Positions 27,817-43,003 are shown, counted from the first letter of the stretch. The stretch: DNA of 64,000 nt from Hydra vulgaris (GCF_038396675.1 NC_088921.1:65872501-65936500); one strand, 5' to 3'. Numbers and translations are program-made. The notes: generated from the sequence alone by a model not told the origin.

Positions 27817-29286
27817 GTTCAGGACTGTGGATTGTTAGTTTGGTGTATTGTGTGTGATCAAGGATCAACTAATATTGCAGCACTTAAAATTCTTGGTTTT
27901 TCAAAAATAAAATCTTATATTCAACACCCGTCTTTAAAAAATAGAATTCATATTATCTTTGATCCCCTCATCTAATTAAAAGTGTTCGCAATAATCTTAT
28001 GCGACATAACATTAATATTGATGGTAATATAGTTTCATGGAATCACATTAGAATGTTGTATGAGCTAGACAAATGCAATCTTATCCGTCTTGCACCAAAA
28101 TTGACTGACAAACATCTCGATCCTGGAGCATTTCTAAAAATGAGAGTTAATCTAGCAACACAAGTATTAATTCATCAGGTTGCCACCGCATTGTCTTTGT
28201 GTGTCACTGCAAATATATTACCGTCAACTGTAAGAGTGACTGCCCAATTTGTTGAAAAAATGGATATTCTTTTTGATCTGTTAAATTCAAGAAAGCTTCA
28301 GGGTGATAAACCTGCTCGTTGTGCTATAGCAACTAATGGAAATAACATTACATTGTTAAAAGAACTCCAAACTTGGATTAAGAAATGGAAGTTTTGTGAT
28401 GTACAATCCCAATCCAAGATAGCTAGTCATTGGGGGTTAAATGTTACAATTAACAGTATACTAGAATTGTGCCAGGAGCTTCTCTTGGAAGGATTTCCTT
28501 TTGTTTGCACATCTCGCTTCAACCAAGATTGATTAGAAAGTTTTTTTGGAACTATACGGAGTAAAGGAGGGTGGAATGACAGACCGACTGTAAGACAATT
28601 TCGAGCAGCTTACCAGAATACCCTTTTGCTGTTGTCAGTAGAAACTAGTAAGTCTAATAGCAACTGTCTGGCAGAAACAGATTTTAGTGTGGCATTGTAT
28701 CTAAATTCCTTATTTGAAAATTCACAAAAAATACTAACTAAAAAAGATTGTCTATTTTTTGATAATAATACAAAAAATAATGTTCTTTTAAACAGATTTC
28801 CTGTTGCTATCCTTATAAAATAATCTATTGAACAATCACATACATATTTCTCTAACTTGTTAATAAAAAGAATCTCTCTGTGTCAACATTGTAAGGTAGT
28901 ACTTTGCAGTGAATCGATTGATTTTACAATAGCTAGTAAGAATGGTATGGAGACCAATAAACAAACAAACATCCAAAATTGTTATCCAAATTCATCGTTA
29001 GTTTCTTTCATTTCTAATATGGAAGTAGTTTTCATAGAATATATTGAAAAGTGGCTTGATATGGAAAACCTGGCTTTTAGATTATCTTCCAAAATAATGG
29101 AAATATGTTCTTTTGAGTTTTTATTCAAATATCACTTCGAACATGCTTTTTACCTACAAAAAAAAATAGTCCATATATTCGTCATATCACGAATATTTTA
29201 TTTTATTAAACTGTATAACCGAGATCTTTCTCCACGAAATAAAAAAAACTATAAAAAGATGGAACGTTTGCTACACAAATAATTTC

Positions 29287-29303
29287 AATTGTATAATAAG
29301 AAC

Positions 29304-29381
<78 letters not shown>

Positions 29382-29730
29382 CTGATTTTTCTAGTTTTCA
29401 GAGTTGTTTTATATTTTTTATGGCAACCAGATTTAAGTGGGTTCATATTTTAAGTCAAAAATGTAATTTAACAAATCGAGTCCAAAATTAGATTAAAAAA
29501 CCAATAAAGTATTTAGAAATATTTCATTACTAATAGCATTTGTTGCTTTATATAACTTTATATATATTCGTTTTTAATTTGTTTTTTAAATGTTATTCTA
29601 TCCGGGCATCCCATAATCCTCTGCAAACAAATTAACATTTTTTTACGCAAGTCGACAGCCCTTGGGTGCCAGTTAGTCGTTAATCGATTGTTGGTTTCTG
29701 TCGATTGCAGATTTTAAAAGAAACTTTCAA
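29287..29730. other. Spacer with (TA)n tract
   Basis: A pure (TA)n repeat at 29309-29379 is followed by AT-rich DNA. GCATCCCATAATCC at 29606-29620 is an inverted match to GCATTATGGGATG near 22463, so these may be outer ends of the P-type element; this is weak. GATTGCAG just before 29711 could be a splice acceptor for the next ORF. Confidence 0.5.
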
Positions 29731-32700
29731 ATGGCTAAATTAAAACATTTTCTTAGCATGTCTTGCATTTCTTTACAGTCTGTAAGAAAATTAATTGAGA
29801 ACGGTTGTATTGAAAATCTACGAACTGTTTATTCCGAATTGTCGTTAAGGATTAATTTCCTTCACAAACCAGATCTTTATGACTTATTGACTGTTCAAAA
29901 GTCAATAAAGAGAAATATTTCTGTCGAGTGTGGCATTCCACAGAATTCAAGGAAAACTATGGCGTTGAAGTAAGCATTTCTCTATTTATTTCAAAAAGTA
30001 AAAGAAAAAATATTTGGAAAAATTCATTCTTTACATCAACTACAACAATAGTAATAATAATATTATTAATAACAATAATAATAATAAAAATAAATTTGAC
30101 TTAAAATTGCTTTAAGAAAATTAGCATAAGCAAACCATTTTTTTAATTTATCTTTTGCTTTAATCTAATTGATTTGCTTTTTTTTTATCAAACATAAATT
30201 CTTGAATAAAATTTTATTTTACATTAAGTTTGGTGCTTGGCGTTGGATCTTTTTTACTGTGTATTAAAAAGCTTTATTCATTTTTTTTACAGATCTGAAT
30301 CTACTGGTAGTTGTCTATTTAGTTCGTTTTCTATTTGCCTGAGTGGTGATAATAGTTTGGTAATGGATTTAAGAATTCTGACAGCAATTGATTTATATTT
30401 AAATCCCTCATTTTATAGTAATCATCCATCGTTTGTCAGCTTGTGCTTAAAGTATCCAAATGAGTTTTCATCGATAGATAATTTGTTAGCAGTGTCTGTG
30501 TCCACACATTCTGTAGACTCAGGAAAACTAAAAGATGATCTTGTTAAGGAAGAAGCATTACATATATGTCAAGAATTTGTATGGTCTGGTTTTCTTTGCG
30601 TTCTTGCTCCTTCAACTGTGTGTTTTAAACGAGTTCAGTGTTACTACAGAACAATTAGTTCGTTCCTAAAATATAAACTTATGTTTAATCTTAAAATTGA
30701 ACCTCGTATTTTATCTCCATCATCAGATGTTCTGAATTTATTGTTTTGTTTTGAAGGATCAAATCCTTCACTTCTATATAAACACAATCATTATGTACCT
30801 CTAGTTTTTGTTCCAGATGAGAAGTGCTTGAAGCGTAAATTTTTATGTAAAAAAGTTAGTAATTGTGCTAAACAATTAACAATTACTATGTTTACAGATA
30901 AATACAACACCAATCAAGAACCACCTATTTCTACCATTGCTGATAAATCTTTTTTATATGAACTTAATAACAACAAATTTATAACACCCTCTCACAGAAA
31001 TAGTGTCTTTGATTCCTTTATAGATTCAAAATCGTGTTCTTCCAATACTTTGCTACCTTTAAATAAAAATGATTGTAAAATTAAAAAAAAAAGTTTTTAT
31101 CTGCCAAAATTTCAAAACTAGAGTCTAATACAAATAAGTTGTCAGGTGAATTTCCTAGTGAATATGATATTGCATGCTTTCGTTCACAGGCATCTACTTT
31201 AAATGATTTGCAATTAAAAAACTTGATTAGAAATGTTTTGCCAGATGAGCGTTATTGTTTTTCAAAAACATGGGCGATCTTTCCAACTTATCTGGTTAAA
31301 GCAATTTTTATGGCTTAGTTATTCACCATCTGAAAATGGATCATATTGTTTGAGTTGTGTTTTGTTTGGGTTTAAGTACTTTTCGAAATCTAGTAGATGT
31401 AAAAACTTGTTTTCTCAGCCTTTAAAGCACTGGCCAGATGCTGTGAGTGCTTTTAAAAGACATTATCATGGGAAAAAAGGAAAGATTAATGAACATCACT
31501 TAGCTGTACAAAGTCTTCATTATAACACCTGGACCATATTTTCAGCAGTTTTAAATACAATGAATGGAAGTATTCAAAATATTGATATTTTAATTAATAA
31601 AGAATATGAAAAGGAGGTTGCTTTAAATCGGGACGAATTGCATTCAATTGTTGAATCATTTTCTTAGGCCGTCTCAATATAGCTTTTAGAGGTCATCGTG
31701 ACAATTCCCAACATCATCCTACTGTTGGAAAATATTCTTTAGTAAATGGAGTCGGAAATTTTGTTGAACTTTTAAACTACAGGATCAGAGGTGAGGATAA
31801 AGTTCTTGAGCATCATCTTAACAGCTGTGCAAAGAATGCATCTTATATTTCTAATTCGTCACAAAATGAATTAATAAATTATTGTGGAAAATATATCCAG
31901 AATATTTTAATTTCCGATATAAAGGAAAATCAATTTTTTTTGATAATTACTGTTGAAGCATCTGATTGCTCCAATCAGGAACAAATGTCTTTAATTATAA
32001 GATTTATAGATAGTTCTTTTGATGTAAGAGAAGAAGTTATGGGTTTTTTGCATTGCAAATATGGTTTATCAGGAGAAGCTCTTTGCAAAACTATTTTATT
32101 ATGTCTTAAAGATTATTCTCTTGACATTTCCAATTGTCGAGGTCAGGGGTATGATGGTGCAGGATCTGTTGTTGGTCATATTAAAGGTCTTGCAAAGAGA
32201 ATTAAAGATTACAATGACAAAGCAGTTTATACTCACTGTTTTAGTCATCGACTTAATCTTAGTGTAGCAAATTCGTGCAAACTGCAAGAAGTCAGAAATA
32301 TGATGGAGCAAGTAAAACAATTGTCTTATTTTTTAATTTTTCTGAGTCAAGACAAAATTTATTAGAAGCAGCTATCACCAAACATTGTCCTTCTGCTACA
32401 AAGAAAAAATTAATTGATGTTTGTCACACAAGATGGGTTGAACGCATAACTGGGTTGAATGATTTTGAAAGTTTGTTTGTACCTATTGTTTTTTGTCTTG
32501 AAGGAATGAGTATGAACTTAGAAAAAAAGTGCAATAAAGAAACTTCCTCACAAGCTTCTTGTTTTTTAAAACTCATTACAACTTTTGATTTTATTGCATC
32601 TTTAGTGATTACTTGAACATTTCTTGACTACACTATTCCTGTTACACAAATGTTGCAAGGAAAAACTTTTGATATTTGTGATGGTTTAAGTTCTGTTTCA

Positions 32701-33389
32701 GCTTTAAAAAGTTGTATGCTTACACTTAGAAGTCTAATAGATGATTATCACATAAAGTGGTATGATACAATTCTTTGTTTTGCTTCTAAAGTTGATGTTG
32801 CAGAAGTTAAATTAAAAATATCAAGGTGTCAAATATATAGAAATATTGTTCCTTCTTGTTCAACTTCAGATTATTTCAAGAAATCGTTAACCATACCACT
32901 TATCGATCACCTCCTATTTGAAGTTAATAACAGATTTAGTGTTGATGCTTTGGTTGCTTATGATGCTTTGGTTATTATTCCAGATAAAATGTCTTATGTT
33001 TCTAAGAAGATTGACTGGAAAATTGAGTTTCAATCTTTTGTAAATTTTTATTCAACAGATTTGCCATGTGCAATTTCTTTAAGCGCAGAACTTGATTTGT
33101 GGAAAGCTTTTGGGTTCAAGAAAAAATTTGCTTACCAGATAATATTTCAAGTACTTTAAAAAGTCTTCCTAAAAATCAATTTGCAAATTTAAGAGTTAGT
33201 CTTTGCATTCTAGGAACATTGCCTGTAAGCTCTTCTGCTTGTGAAAGATCGTCTTCAGCTATGAGACGATTAAAAAACTACACACAAAGTACTATGTCAT
33301 CTGAGAGAATGAACAGTCTTGCTTTATTGCATATTCACCAAGAGATAGAACCTAATATTGAAAAAGTTATAGACTTATTTGCACTTTAA
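29731..33389 (+). pseudogene. OTU-like domain fused to TTF/DUF4371/hAT-type transposase (decayed)
   Basis: The first exon at 29731-29968 (MAKLKHFLSMSCIS) has donor GTAAGC. It joins in phase to an exon at 30293 (acceptor TTTTTTTTACAG), giving ALKSESTGSCLFSSFS. That region up to about 30815 resembles an OTU-type fold: a Cys in GSCLF and a His in NHYVPLV are where the catalytic pair would be, but the usual Asp before GSC is Thr. The frame continues past a shift in an A-run at about 31085 into a hAT leader (YDIACFRSQ). Then come a TTF-like zinc finger (WLSYSPSENGSYCLSCVLFG), a DUF4371 region (FRGHRDNSQHHP, GYDGAGSVVGH, HCFSHRLNL, CHTRWVERI) and a C-terminal hAT dimerisation block (PVSSSACERSSSAMRRLK) ending at 33389. 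Stops and frameshifts at about 31267, 31665, 32315, 32614 and 33157 inactivate it. No terminal repeats were found. Confidence 0.75.
30048..30090. repeat. (AAT)n microsatellite
   Basis: Short AAT-type repeat in the intron between the first two exons of the OTU-hAT gene. Confidence 0.85.
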
Positions 33390-35839
<2,450 letters not shown>

Positions 35840-36092
35840 GCGGCGAAGTGTTGCACACAATTTTTTTTTAGGATTTGAAATTATCAAAGGTATTGAGTCT
35901 AAAAATGCAAAGAAAGTTATGTGATATCTAAGGCCTATTAATATATTAAGGCTTGAAATTGGAAAAAAATGTTTTAGTATACTTACAAAATGAACCATTA
36001 CGGCAGAGGCGCTTAGTTTTGTAAAAATGTAAACATATCCAACTGTCAATACAAAAAGGTCCTAACATAATAATAAAAAAAATTCGTGTGAT
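35840..36092 (+). repeat. Left terminal inverted repeat (253 bp)
   Basis: Matches the reverse complement of 40865-41118 over its full length with about three differences. The inner end is at ATTCGTGTGAT. Confidence 0.95.
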
Positions 36093-36337
36093 TTTGTCAC
36101 ACGCATGATATAACATGAATTAAAAACTGAACAAAAATCTAACATCAAGATAACTATATTGCTAATTAAATAAAACATAAATCAAACATTTAAATGTTTT
36201 TCCATTTAAAAATTAGTTTTTCATTTATTAATAGAGTCATTTACACACATTATCCACCACATCACACATAATTTCTACTCTGCTGCAGTAAGTTTCTCTA
36301 AGAATAATGATATGACTGTATTATAGTCTTCTTCGGA

Positions 36338-39300
36338 TTATGAATAATCGCCACAACCACTGATTAGAAAAGGAGCATTTACTAAACAGATCATTTTATC
36401 AGTTTGGTTATTTATCTCCTCGGTAGTAACTGGCCAGCGAAAAGTATTCTTCTCTTGCCCGTTAATCATACAATTAACTCTGATCCCAGTTATAGATACC
36501 TAAAAGTATTAGCGCAACATTTAAAATAATATAATAAAGAGTTTATGATTTGTTTAATTTTGCTTACATTCAATAAAACTTGTAAAGTCTTATATAATGT
36601 CATTCTGAAATTATTTTTACATTTTATTTATATTCCTTTTATTTTAGAGCACTGTTTTGTAAAACAAAATAAAAACTTGAAACTAATATATACTTTGAAT
36701 AATATTACCTCCACAATATATCCAATATTCCATTGTTTTTCATATGCAACAGCAACCCAATCATTCACTTTCCATACAAGACAAATTTCTTTTGCAAGAT
36801 TGGCGATGTCTTCCTCATATTTATTATCATCTTCATTGTCTCCTGCCAGATTAAAGTCATCATTTTTGCCATAAACTTCTTTGTTATCGTTAACCTGACT
36901 ATTTTCATTATTTTCTGTTGTCGGTTCTACCAGCTTACCTTTTCTTTTCAGGTTACTAAATCTATAACAATATCAATTGTACATATTTTTAAACATATGT
37001 AAACAAACACACAAAATTATAACTTTCACCTAAATTTTAATTTCATATTTGTAAAAGAACTATTTAACAGTCAGAAACATAATCTAATTTGCAAAAGTTT
37101 TGATAGCAACAATGCCTACCTTGAAAATAAAGATCTTATCTGTTGGCTAGTTACATATTGATCAGGCGGAAGTTCTCTCCTCAGCTGCATGTGAACCTGC
37201 TCAGGGCTCATTTTATTACCTGATTCTTCTCCACGAATAAAGTATTTATACAACAGTTCTTTCTGCTGATTTGAAAATCTAAAAGAACTTCGAACTGGTA
37301 ATGCCCAACCTTGCAATAGAAAAATGTTCATGCAATGTGGTTTGTCTTTTACGGAAGCACTGTTAGAGGATGATGAAATTGGCATATTTAGTTGTGAAGT
37401 AATTTTCATCCTATGAACAAACGAGTTGCGAACTTTATCCAATGATGTTAATGATTTCGGAACTGTATGAAGACCGGATAGCATGTGTTCTTCTAACTCA
37501 GCATCGCTTTCAAATGATAAAGTACAATTCATTTCAGTGCAAAATCTTAATGAATATAATTGCCTGTCACTTCTTTTCTGTTTTTCCTTAAGTAACTAGT
37601 TACGCTTAATTGAATTATCTGTTTTGCTATATGGCAACAACAACTTAATCGAGGGTTGAATTTTAAGATTTCCATACTCTTGTTCAATTCCCTCACCGAT
37701 ATTGAAATAACGCCACATCTTCATACTTTTCTCACCAAACTCAAATGAGTGATAGTTGCTAATGTTCTTAATCTTTGGTCCAGTAACTACAGTTTTATCA
37801 TTGCTAATTTGAGCAACTGCTACTTTTGCATCTTTAGCGCCAAAACTATAATGCATAGCCTTGTGTATATCTTCAGCAGTCAAAAGATTATTACCAGAGT
37901 CAACGTAACTCCTTAAAATTGTCTTTACAACTGCACTCTCCCTGTCACATTGATCTTTTCCACAACAGGGTTCATTATAATCATATCTCAGCAACTTTAT
38001 ATCTCTCTCTTTGCATACATTGTAGATTGCTTCAGCTGAAAGATTTCCCTGATAGCAGCCGGCATTATCAGATTTGGTAAACATTTTCTTGATATGCGGT
38101 TGATCAATTCTGAATTGGTCTAAAACTGCAGTGGCTAACGAAACAACATCACCTATTCCCTGATCACACCTATACATTGAAGTAAAGTAAACACGTTTGA
38201 ATAACTTTCCTGCTATTTTTATGAAGAATATATCCACATGTAAACTCATTCCTTTCTTGCCAAAATACTCTCTTTGTATCCTCTCTGTAGCCCTCTCTGT
38301 ATCGAACCGGAAGAATTTTTTGACAAAAATCTTTAAGCCAGAAAGCAGTTTCATCGTTTAATTGCTTAAAAGCTTCGATTTTTGCCTTTTTCTGTTGAGA
38401 ATCTCTCATCAGGTGTTTTATGTAGTTGAATACATCCTTTACAGCAATTTCCAAATCATAAATAGAATCAGCATCGTCAGAATTTTGAATTGTTAGTTCT
38501 TTGATCATCTCGATAGCTTTGCACAAATCATAGCAATCGGCACATACCACTTCTGATATCTCTGTGTTGGATTGAAGATTTTTTTCAGATGGATCTGATA
38601 AGGCATGTTTTGAGCTATGAGAAGAAATGTTTGAGTCATTGACACTACAATTGGTTTGATAACTTGTTTTCAAATACCTTTTTCCTTTTTCAAGGGCAGC
38701 TTCGAGAGGTTTAGAACTAAATCTTTGTGCCAATTTTTGTAATGTTTGAAAACCATTCATGCCTGAAGCAGTAACATCATCTAATCCAGCTAAGCTTTTT
38801 CGACTTGAAGGTTTTATTGCATGCAATACTTTCCACAAACTTGAATCAGATAATGGTATATAACTGTTTTCACTACAACTTTTTCGATAGAACATGATAG
38901 CGTGGCTATATTTTGTCGTCAGTATTGCATGCACTATCTTTTGTTCTTCACCGCTGTCGTATTTTAATTTGGTTATTCCATAAGCAACATCATGCAAAAT
39001 ACCGCTTGTAAATATAAAGTCTAAGAAATGTTCACACTTTGTTTGATCAAGACTAGATCGGACGAATACTTTCTTCTCTGGAAATACCAACCCTTTATGA
39101 GATGCATGCCATTTTCTTGCTGTTTCTATACGATGTTTGGTACACTCAAATGTGTTCATTATAAAATTTTTGGTATACTTGGTATGGTCTAATAATGAGA
39201 GGATAACTAACTTTCCCATGGAATCACTTTGCTTATATACTTTATGAGCACGAATAATTTCAATTGGGAGAGGGCTATTTATTTCATCAACATTTTTACT

Positions 39301-40386
39301 GTTAAGAAAATCTATAAGTATTTCCTCTTGTCCAGGAGCAACAGCTTCCGCAAATTTTTTCTTTAATAAGTTTTCTAGGCGAACATACTTGCGTTTTAAC
39401 TTATCTTTAGTAGTATCTTCCAGATATTCGAACTTCCTTTTTAATCTAAATTTTATTGGACTTGCATTAAGAACCTCAGTTACACTCTCACGGCTTCTTA
39501 GAGATTCGTCCAAAATCTCCTGTGAAACATTAATTTCACCGAGATCAAATTCTTCATCTGGAGTAGCAGGTGTCATATATGTTTGTTCTTGTTGTGTTTG
39601 TGTTTCTGTACATAAATTGGTGTTTTCGTTGACTCTAGATAAAGCAGTTTCTTGCTTTAAATGGGTAAAACACAGCATTGCACCAACTGAAAATACTTCA
39701 TTGTATCGCTTTGACATTGATATGACGACATGTATTGGTGACGCCCTTAAAGCGGGAGATTTTTTTCATTTTATATTTAGATGGTGAGGATGAAAGCATG
39801 TTTTTGGAGGACTCCATGCAATACCAAACGTGTACCGGTGAAAAGCACATATTTGTTCATCCTTTTCAAGATTTCTTTTAAGTCTATTTGCAATAAGTCC
39901 ATTTTCTTCCCAAATATTATTATCGTTTAATCGCATGACCTAAAAACAATTTTTTAAACAATTATTAAGTGTGTCATTTAAAGCATTGTTTATAATCTGA
40001 CTCTTCACGAAAAATGTTTACAAGTTTGAAATACATTGTTGTTATTATTAAAATACAATATTGCAAGAGTGTGATTAATTTAGTGATTATTTATTAAAAG
40101 AGTGAGGAATTAATTAAAAGAGCTATTTTTTTTTGTTTAAAGAACTTTGTCTCAAAATCTTATTGCAGAGAAGTTATAAAGTATGTAATTATAAAAATTA
40201 TATTACAGTCTGCGTAAATTTAAAATACATAATTACCTTTAAGTTGATGAGGTGTTTCTTAACATCAACATCTCCCAGCTGATGAATGTAGAACATTTTG
40301 TTTATAATTTTATGTTTTTTGAATGATCCACAATTTCCTTTTGAAAAGCAACAACAGTTTTCATAAAAATAATTGTTTTGTTTCAT
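36338..40386 (-). pseudogene. Transposase of the 5.28-kb element, four exons, nearly intact
   Basis: Exons on the minus strand: 40386-40237 (ATG, donor GTAATT), 39939-37120 (acceptor TTTTTAG, donor GTAGGC), 36961-36709 (acceptor TTATAG, donor GTAATA) and 36499-36338 (acceptor TTTTAG, stop TAA). All junctions keep frame if one frameshift is allowed in exon 2, giving about 1,120 residues. The N-terminus is Cys/His-rich, ending CFHPHH after CAFHRYTFGIAW. The middle has SLHVDIFF, FTKSDNAGCYQGN and GKDQCDRESAVVK, which supply Asp/Glu residues spaced about 55 and 41 apart and could be a DDE/D triad. A C2H2-like motif (CTEMNC with LEEHMLSGLH) lies near 37500. A DWVAVAYEKQWNIGY segment near 36740 may be SH3/chromo-like. 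Damage: TGA near 39755, a frameshift near 38280 beside a short duplication, and TAG near 37597. The motif roles are inferred. Confidence 0.82.
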
Positions 40387-40864
40387 ACTCAACTAAAAAC
40401 AAGTTCTATTTATGCAGTACCTATTTCTCAATAGCAATGATAAAATATCTACTCTATTTATGCAAATTTTAAAGATCGTTAAAATAAAGTTAAGACATTT
40501 TTATGGTAAAGTAAACAACCGCCCACTAACTTGTTTCTCCACAATCGTGATATCAGCGATTCTTCTTCCATTCGATCACCACAAGTTATTTGGTTATGAC
40601 GTAAATTTAAATAATTCACTTCTGATCATGTATTGTTTTTTATTATTATTTATTTCAATTGTTATGATTTCTATATCATAGTCAGAAACGCTTAAATTTT
40701 TTCTTAACATTACGTGCAATGTTTTGTGTAATGCTAAATGCTAATTTTGGATGATAGAAATTTTATTGTGAGCGAAAACCTCATCTGTGTGTCCAAAAAA
40801 ATATCTCTTCGTACTTAATCATTTTTAACAATTTGTACCTTTATTTTTAACTTAATATCTAAAG

Positions 40865-41118
40865 ATCACACGAATTTTTTTTATTATTATGTTAGGACCT
40901 TTTTGTATTGACAGTTGGATATGTTTACATTTTTACAAAACTAAGCGCCTCTGCCGTAATGGTTCATTTTGTAAGTATACTAAAACATTTTTTTCCAATT
41001 TCAAGCCTTAATATATTAATAGGCCTTAGGTATCACATAACTTTCTTTGCATTTTTAGACTCAATACCTTTGATAATTTCAAATCCTAAAAGAAAAATTG
41101 TGTGCAACACCTCGCCGC
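40865..41118 (-). repeat. Right terminal inverted repeat (254 bp)
   Basis: Inverted partner of 35840-36092. The inner end is ATCACACGAATT and the outer end CTCGCCGC. The flank that follows is TAGAATTA. Confidence 0.95.
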
Positions 41119-41560
41119 TAGAATTAATTCCGATTAAAAGTTGACAAAAGTGATTGATTTTGTACTTTTGAACTATGATAATTAGCCAACCGCACAGTGT
41201 CACGCAACTTTTTTATATTTTTTGGAGAGAGCTTTTGGGTTACGTCTGATATTAACTACAAAAACTATGTGCAACTTTTTGCCTTGCCAAAAAAATGGGT
41301 TCAAAGGTGGCAAAAACTAAATTTCTAAAAATTTTTAAAAAAATCTCAAAAATTTAAGCCCAGATTCCGAGTGAACGAAACATTTTTGAAAATTTTTTTT
41401 TTCCCCAACAGGTTTTTTCTATATTCTGATCAATATATAAAAAATTCAAGCAATTTGGAGGAGGTCACTTCCATTGACTGCCTGATTCTTACAAAAAATG
41501 ACTCTTATAAATTACAAATTACAAGATAACATTGTAAAATTCTAGAAAATATTATTACTA
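41119..41560. other. AT-rich spacer
   Basis: No gene or repeat family recognised between the large transposon and the next repeat cluster. Confidence 0.4.
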
Positions 41561-41564
41561 GTGT

Positions 41565-42300
41565 GGCTATCGACTTCGACAAAATCAACTAGTCGAAAGT
41601 CGAAATTAGTCGACTTTGAAAAATCGAATAATCGACTAAAAGTTGATTTACTTAAATAATAATCTTAAAATCCTTGTCTTTTCATTTGATTTCATTTTTT
41701 GAATTTTTAATTTTTGTTTATTTAGTAACAGTAGCATGTACTATTATAACTATTACATACCATTTTTTGTTTACGCTCGTTAAGTTAAATCTAATTTATA
41801 GCATGTTAACCATATTTAGACCTAATTAAATTTTCAGTTATATATTTTATTAATTTTGTTTGTTTATTTGTTTACTTTATGCCTGTGATTTTTATAAATA
41901 CTTTCAAACTGGGCCGTCCCAAGCTATTTTGGGACCCTGGGCAAAATTTAAACGTCACCTGTACAATATCATAGTAATTATTATTGTATAGACATTTTGA
42001 TATTTAGCAGGTATTTAAAGCGGTCAATCAACGGTCTAAATCATCAGGGTCTGGGAATGAATTGTCCCGTAGTCGGAGCGGCCCTGCTCTCATTTTCTTT
42101 TGCTTCATTTATATTTCAGTGATATGACGTTAGAAAATTGAAAGCGAATATAGCTTGCTTTTTCATTTCGATTACATTTTACTTTAAATGTTTATGCCCA
42201 TATTATGAGTTAATTGACTTCTAGTCGATTTTCAAAAATGTATTAGTCGATTTAAGAAAATACATTTGTCAATTTAGATGACGAATTATTTAAAAGTCAT
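41565..42300. mobile_element. Possible decayed hAT-type element with GTCGA-rich ends
   Basis: Both ends are rich in TCGACT/AGTCGA motifs (41568-41645 and 42218-42290) in inverted arrangement, and the interior is non-coding. A smaller MITE lies inside (41909-42086). The ends are too diverged to define exact termini. Confidence 0.4.
41909..42086. mobile_element. Small hAT-type MITE
   Basis: Inverted ends CTGGGCCGTCCC and GGAGCGGCCCTG bound about 178 bp with a GGGACCCTGGGCAAAA segment. The flanking octamers CTTTCAAA and CTCTCATT match at five of eight positions, as an aged 8-bp duplication could. Confidence 0.55.
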
Positions 42301-43003
42301 ACCAATAGTAATTATAACAACAACAAAATTAATTGTTTTAGTTAATTACAATAAAAAAAGTATATACCTCATCATAATTTCAAAAGTAATCCTTTCAATT
42401 ATACTCATTTGCTAAAAAAATCCTCTACGTAGCTCTACTAATTTTTTGATTAGTGGTTTTTCATCAATAACGCCCAAGATAGTGAGATAGATGCGCTTTA
42501 AGACTCGACTATTTCTAAAGCTTTAATTCTATTTAACAAATGTAATTTGCAGCGCTTCGACTGTTTAATTTAACGCTCCTATCACTTTATCATGCTTGAC
42601 TTTAAATGTATTAAATTCAGTTATCTGGTCCGTGTTAGGTTAACTTGGTTAAAAACATTTTACTTGTAATAAAAAAAAATGTTACTTACATAATTAACAA
42701 AAAATATTTTTTGGCGTGTAAAGATAAATTGTACATAATATTTTTATTTAAACATTTATCTTTAGGTATTTTCACGTTTATGACCTGTGTTTGTTTTGGT
42801 TCGAGTTTTTCACTTAATAATTTATTTAAAAAAGTTCAAATTTAAATTTTCCCCAAAATTTTTTTACACTTAACATATGAAAAATTTAAACATTTAAAAA
42901 TCTAAATAACTTTTAAAAGATATTTTACTATTAATTGATCATTTAAAAGCCCGTGTTCATAAATTTCGAAAAAGTTTATATTCATGAGTTTCAAAAAATG
43001 TTC
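42301..43003. other. AT-rich spacer
   Basis: No gene or named repeat recognised; short open frames here have no recognisable domains. Confidence 0.4.

Larger units (their letters stand above)
22589..29282 (+). pseudogene. THAP9/P-element-type transposase, broken and split by a LINE
   Basis: Pieces in order match a P-type transposase with an N-terminal THAP zinc finger. At 22589-22685 the finger starts MPLYYAAVSCTNTSG and ends FFRFPRDKER. Its second half follows an intron-like gap from 23041 (KWVINCRRGDL, LCSNHFESS, AIPTFF). A coiled coil is at 23390-23450. Catalytic-domain starts are at 23530-24000, including VLDEMALKQHL with a candidate catalytic Asp. After the LINE at 24137-27816, the reading resumes at 27817 (VWCIVCDQGSTN), then RLAPKLTDKHLDP, FNQD and ESFFGTIRSKGG, to 29282. 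Damage includes a frameshift near 27970, in-frame stops at 28530 and 28821, a stop after YRKV (23372) and a hairpin at the first exon end. No functional product is expected. Confidence 0.88.
35840..41118. mobile_element. 5.28-kb DNA transposon with 253-bp terminal inverted repeats
   Basis: The two ends are near-identical inverted repeats (35840-36092 and 40865-41118) with only a few differences, so the copy is young. The termini read GCGGCGAAGTGTTGCACAC on the left and the complement, ending CTCGCCGC, on the right. The left end abuts (TA)n. No target duplication is visible (left flank GAATATAT, right flank TAGAATTA). One four-exon transposase gene fills the minus strand between them. The superfamily is not identified. 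The long TIRs and the transposase with an N-terminal Cys/His cluster and SDNAGCY/CDRESA motifs do not fit hAT, Tc1, P or piggyBac patterns I know; Sola or IS4EU-type elements are possible. Confidence 0.9.

Noticed and set aside
40908..41144. Hydrophobic open frame ([18 protein letters not shown]) present at both ends of the large transposon
   Set aside because: It appears twice because it lies in the inverted repeats; codon pattern and position indicate non-coding TIR.
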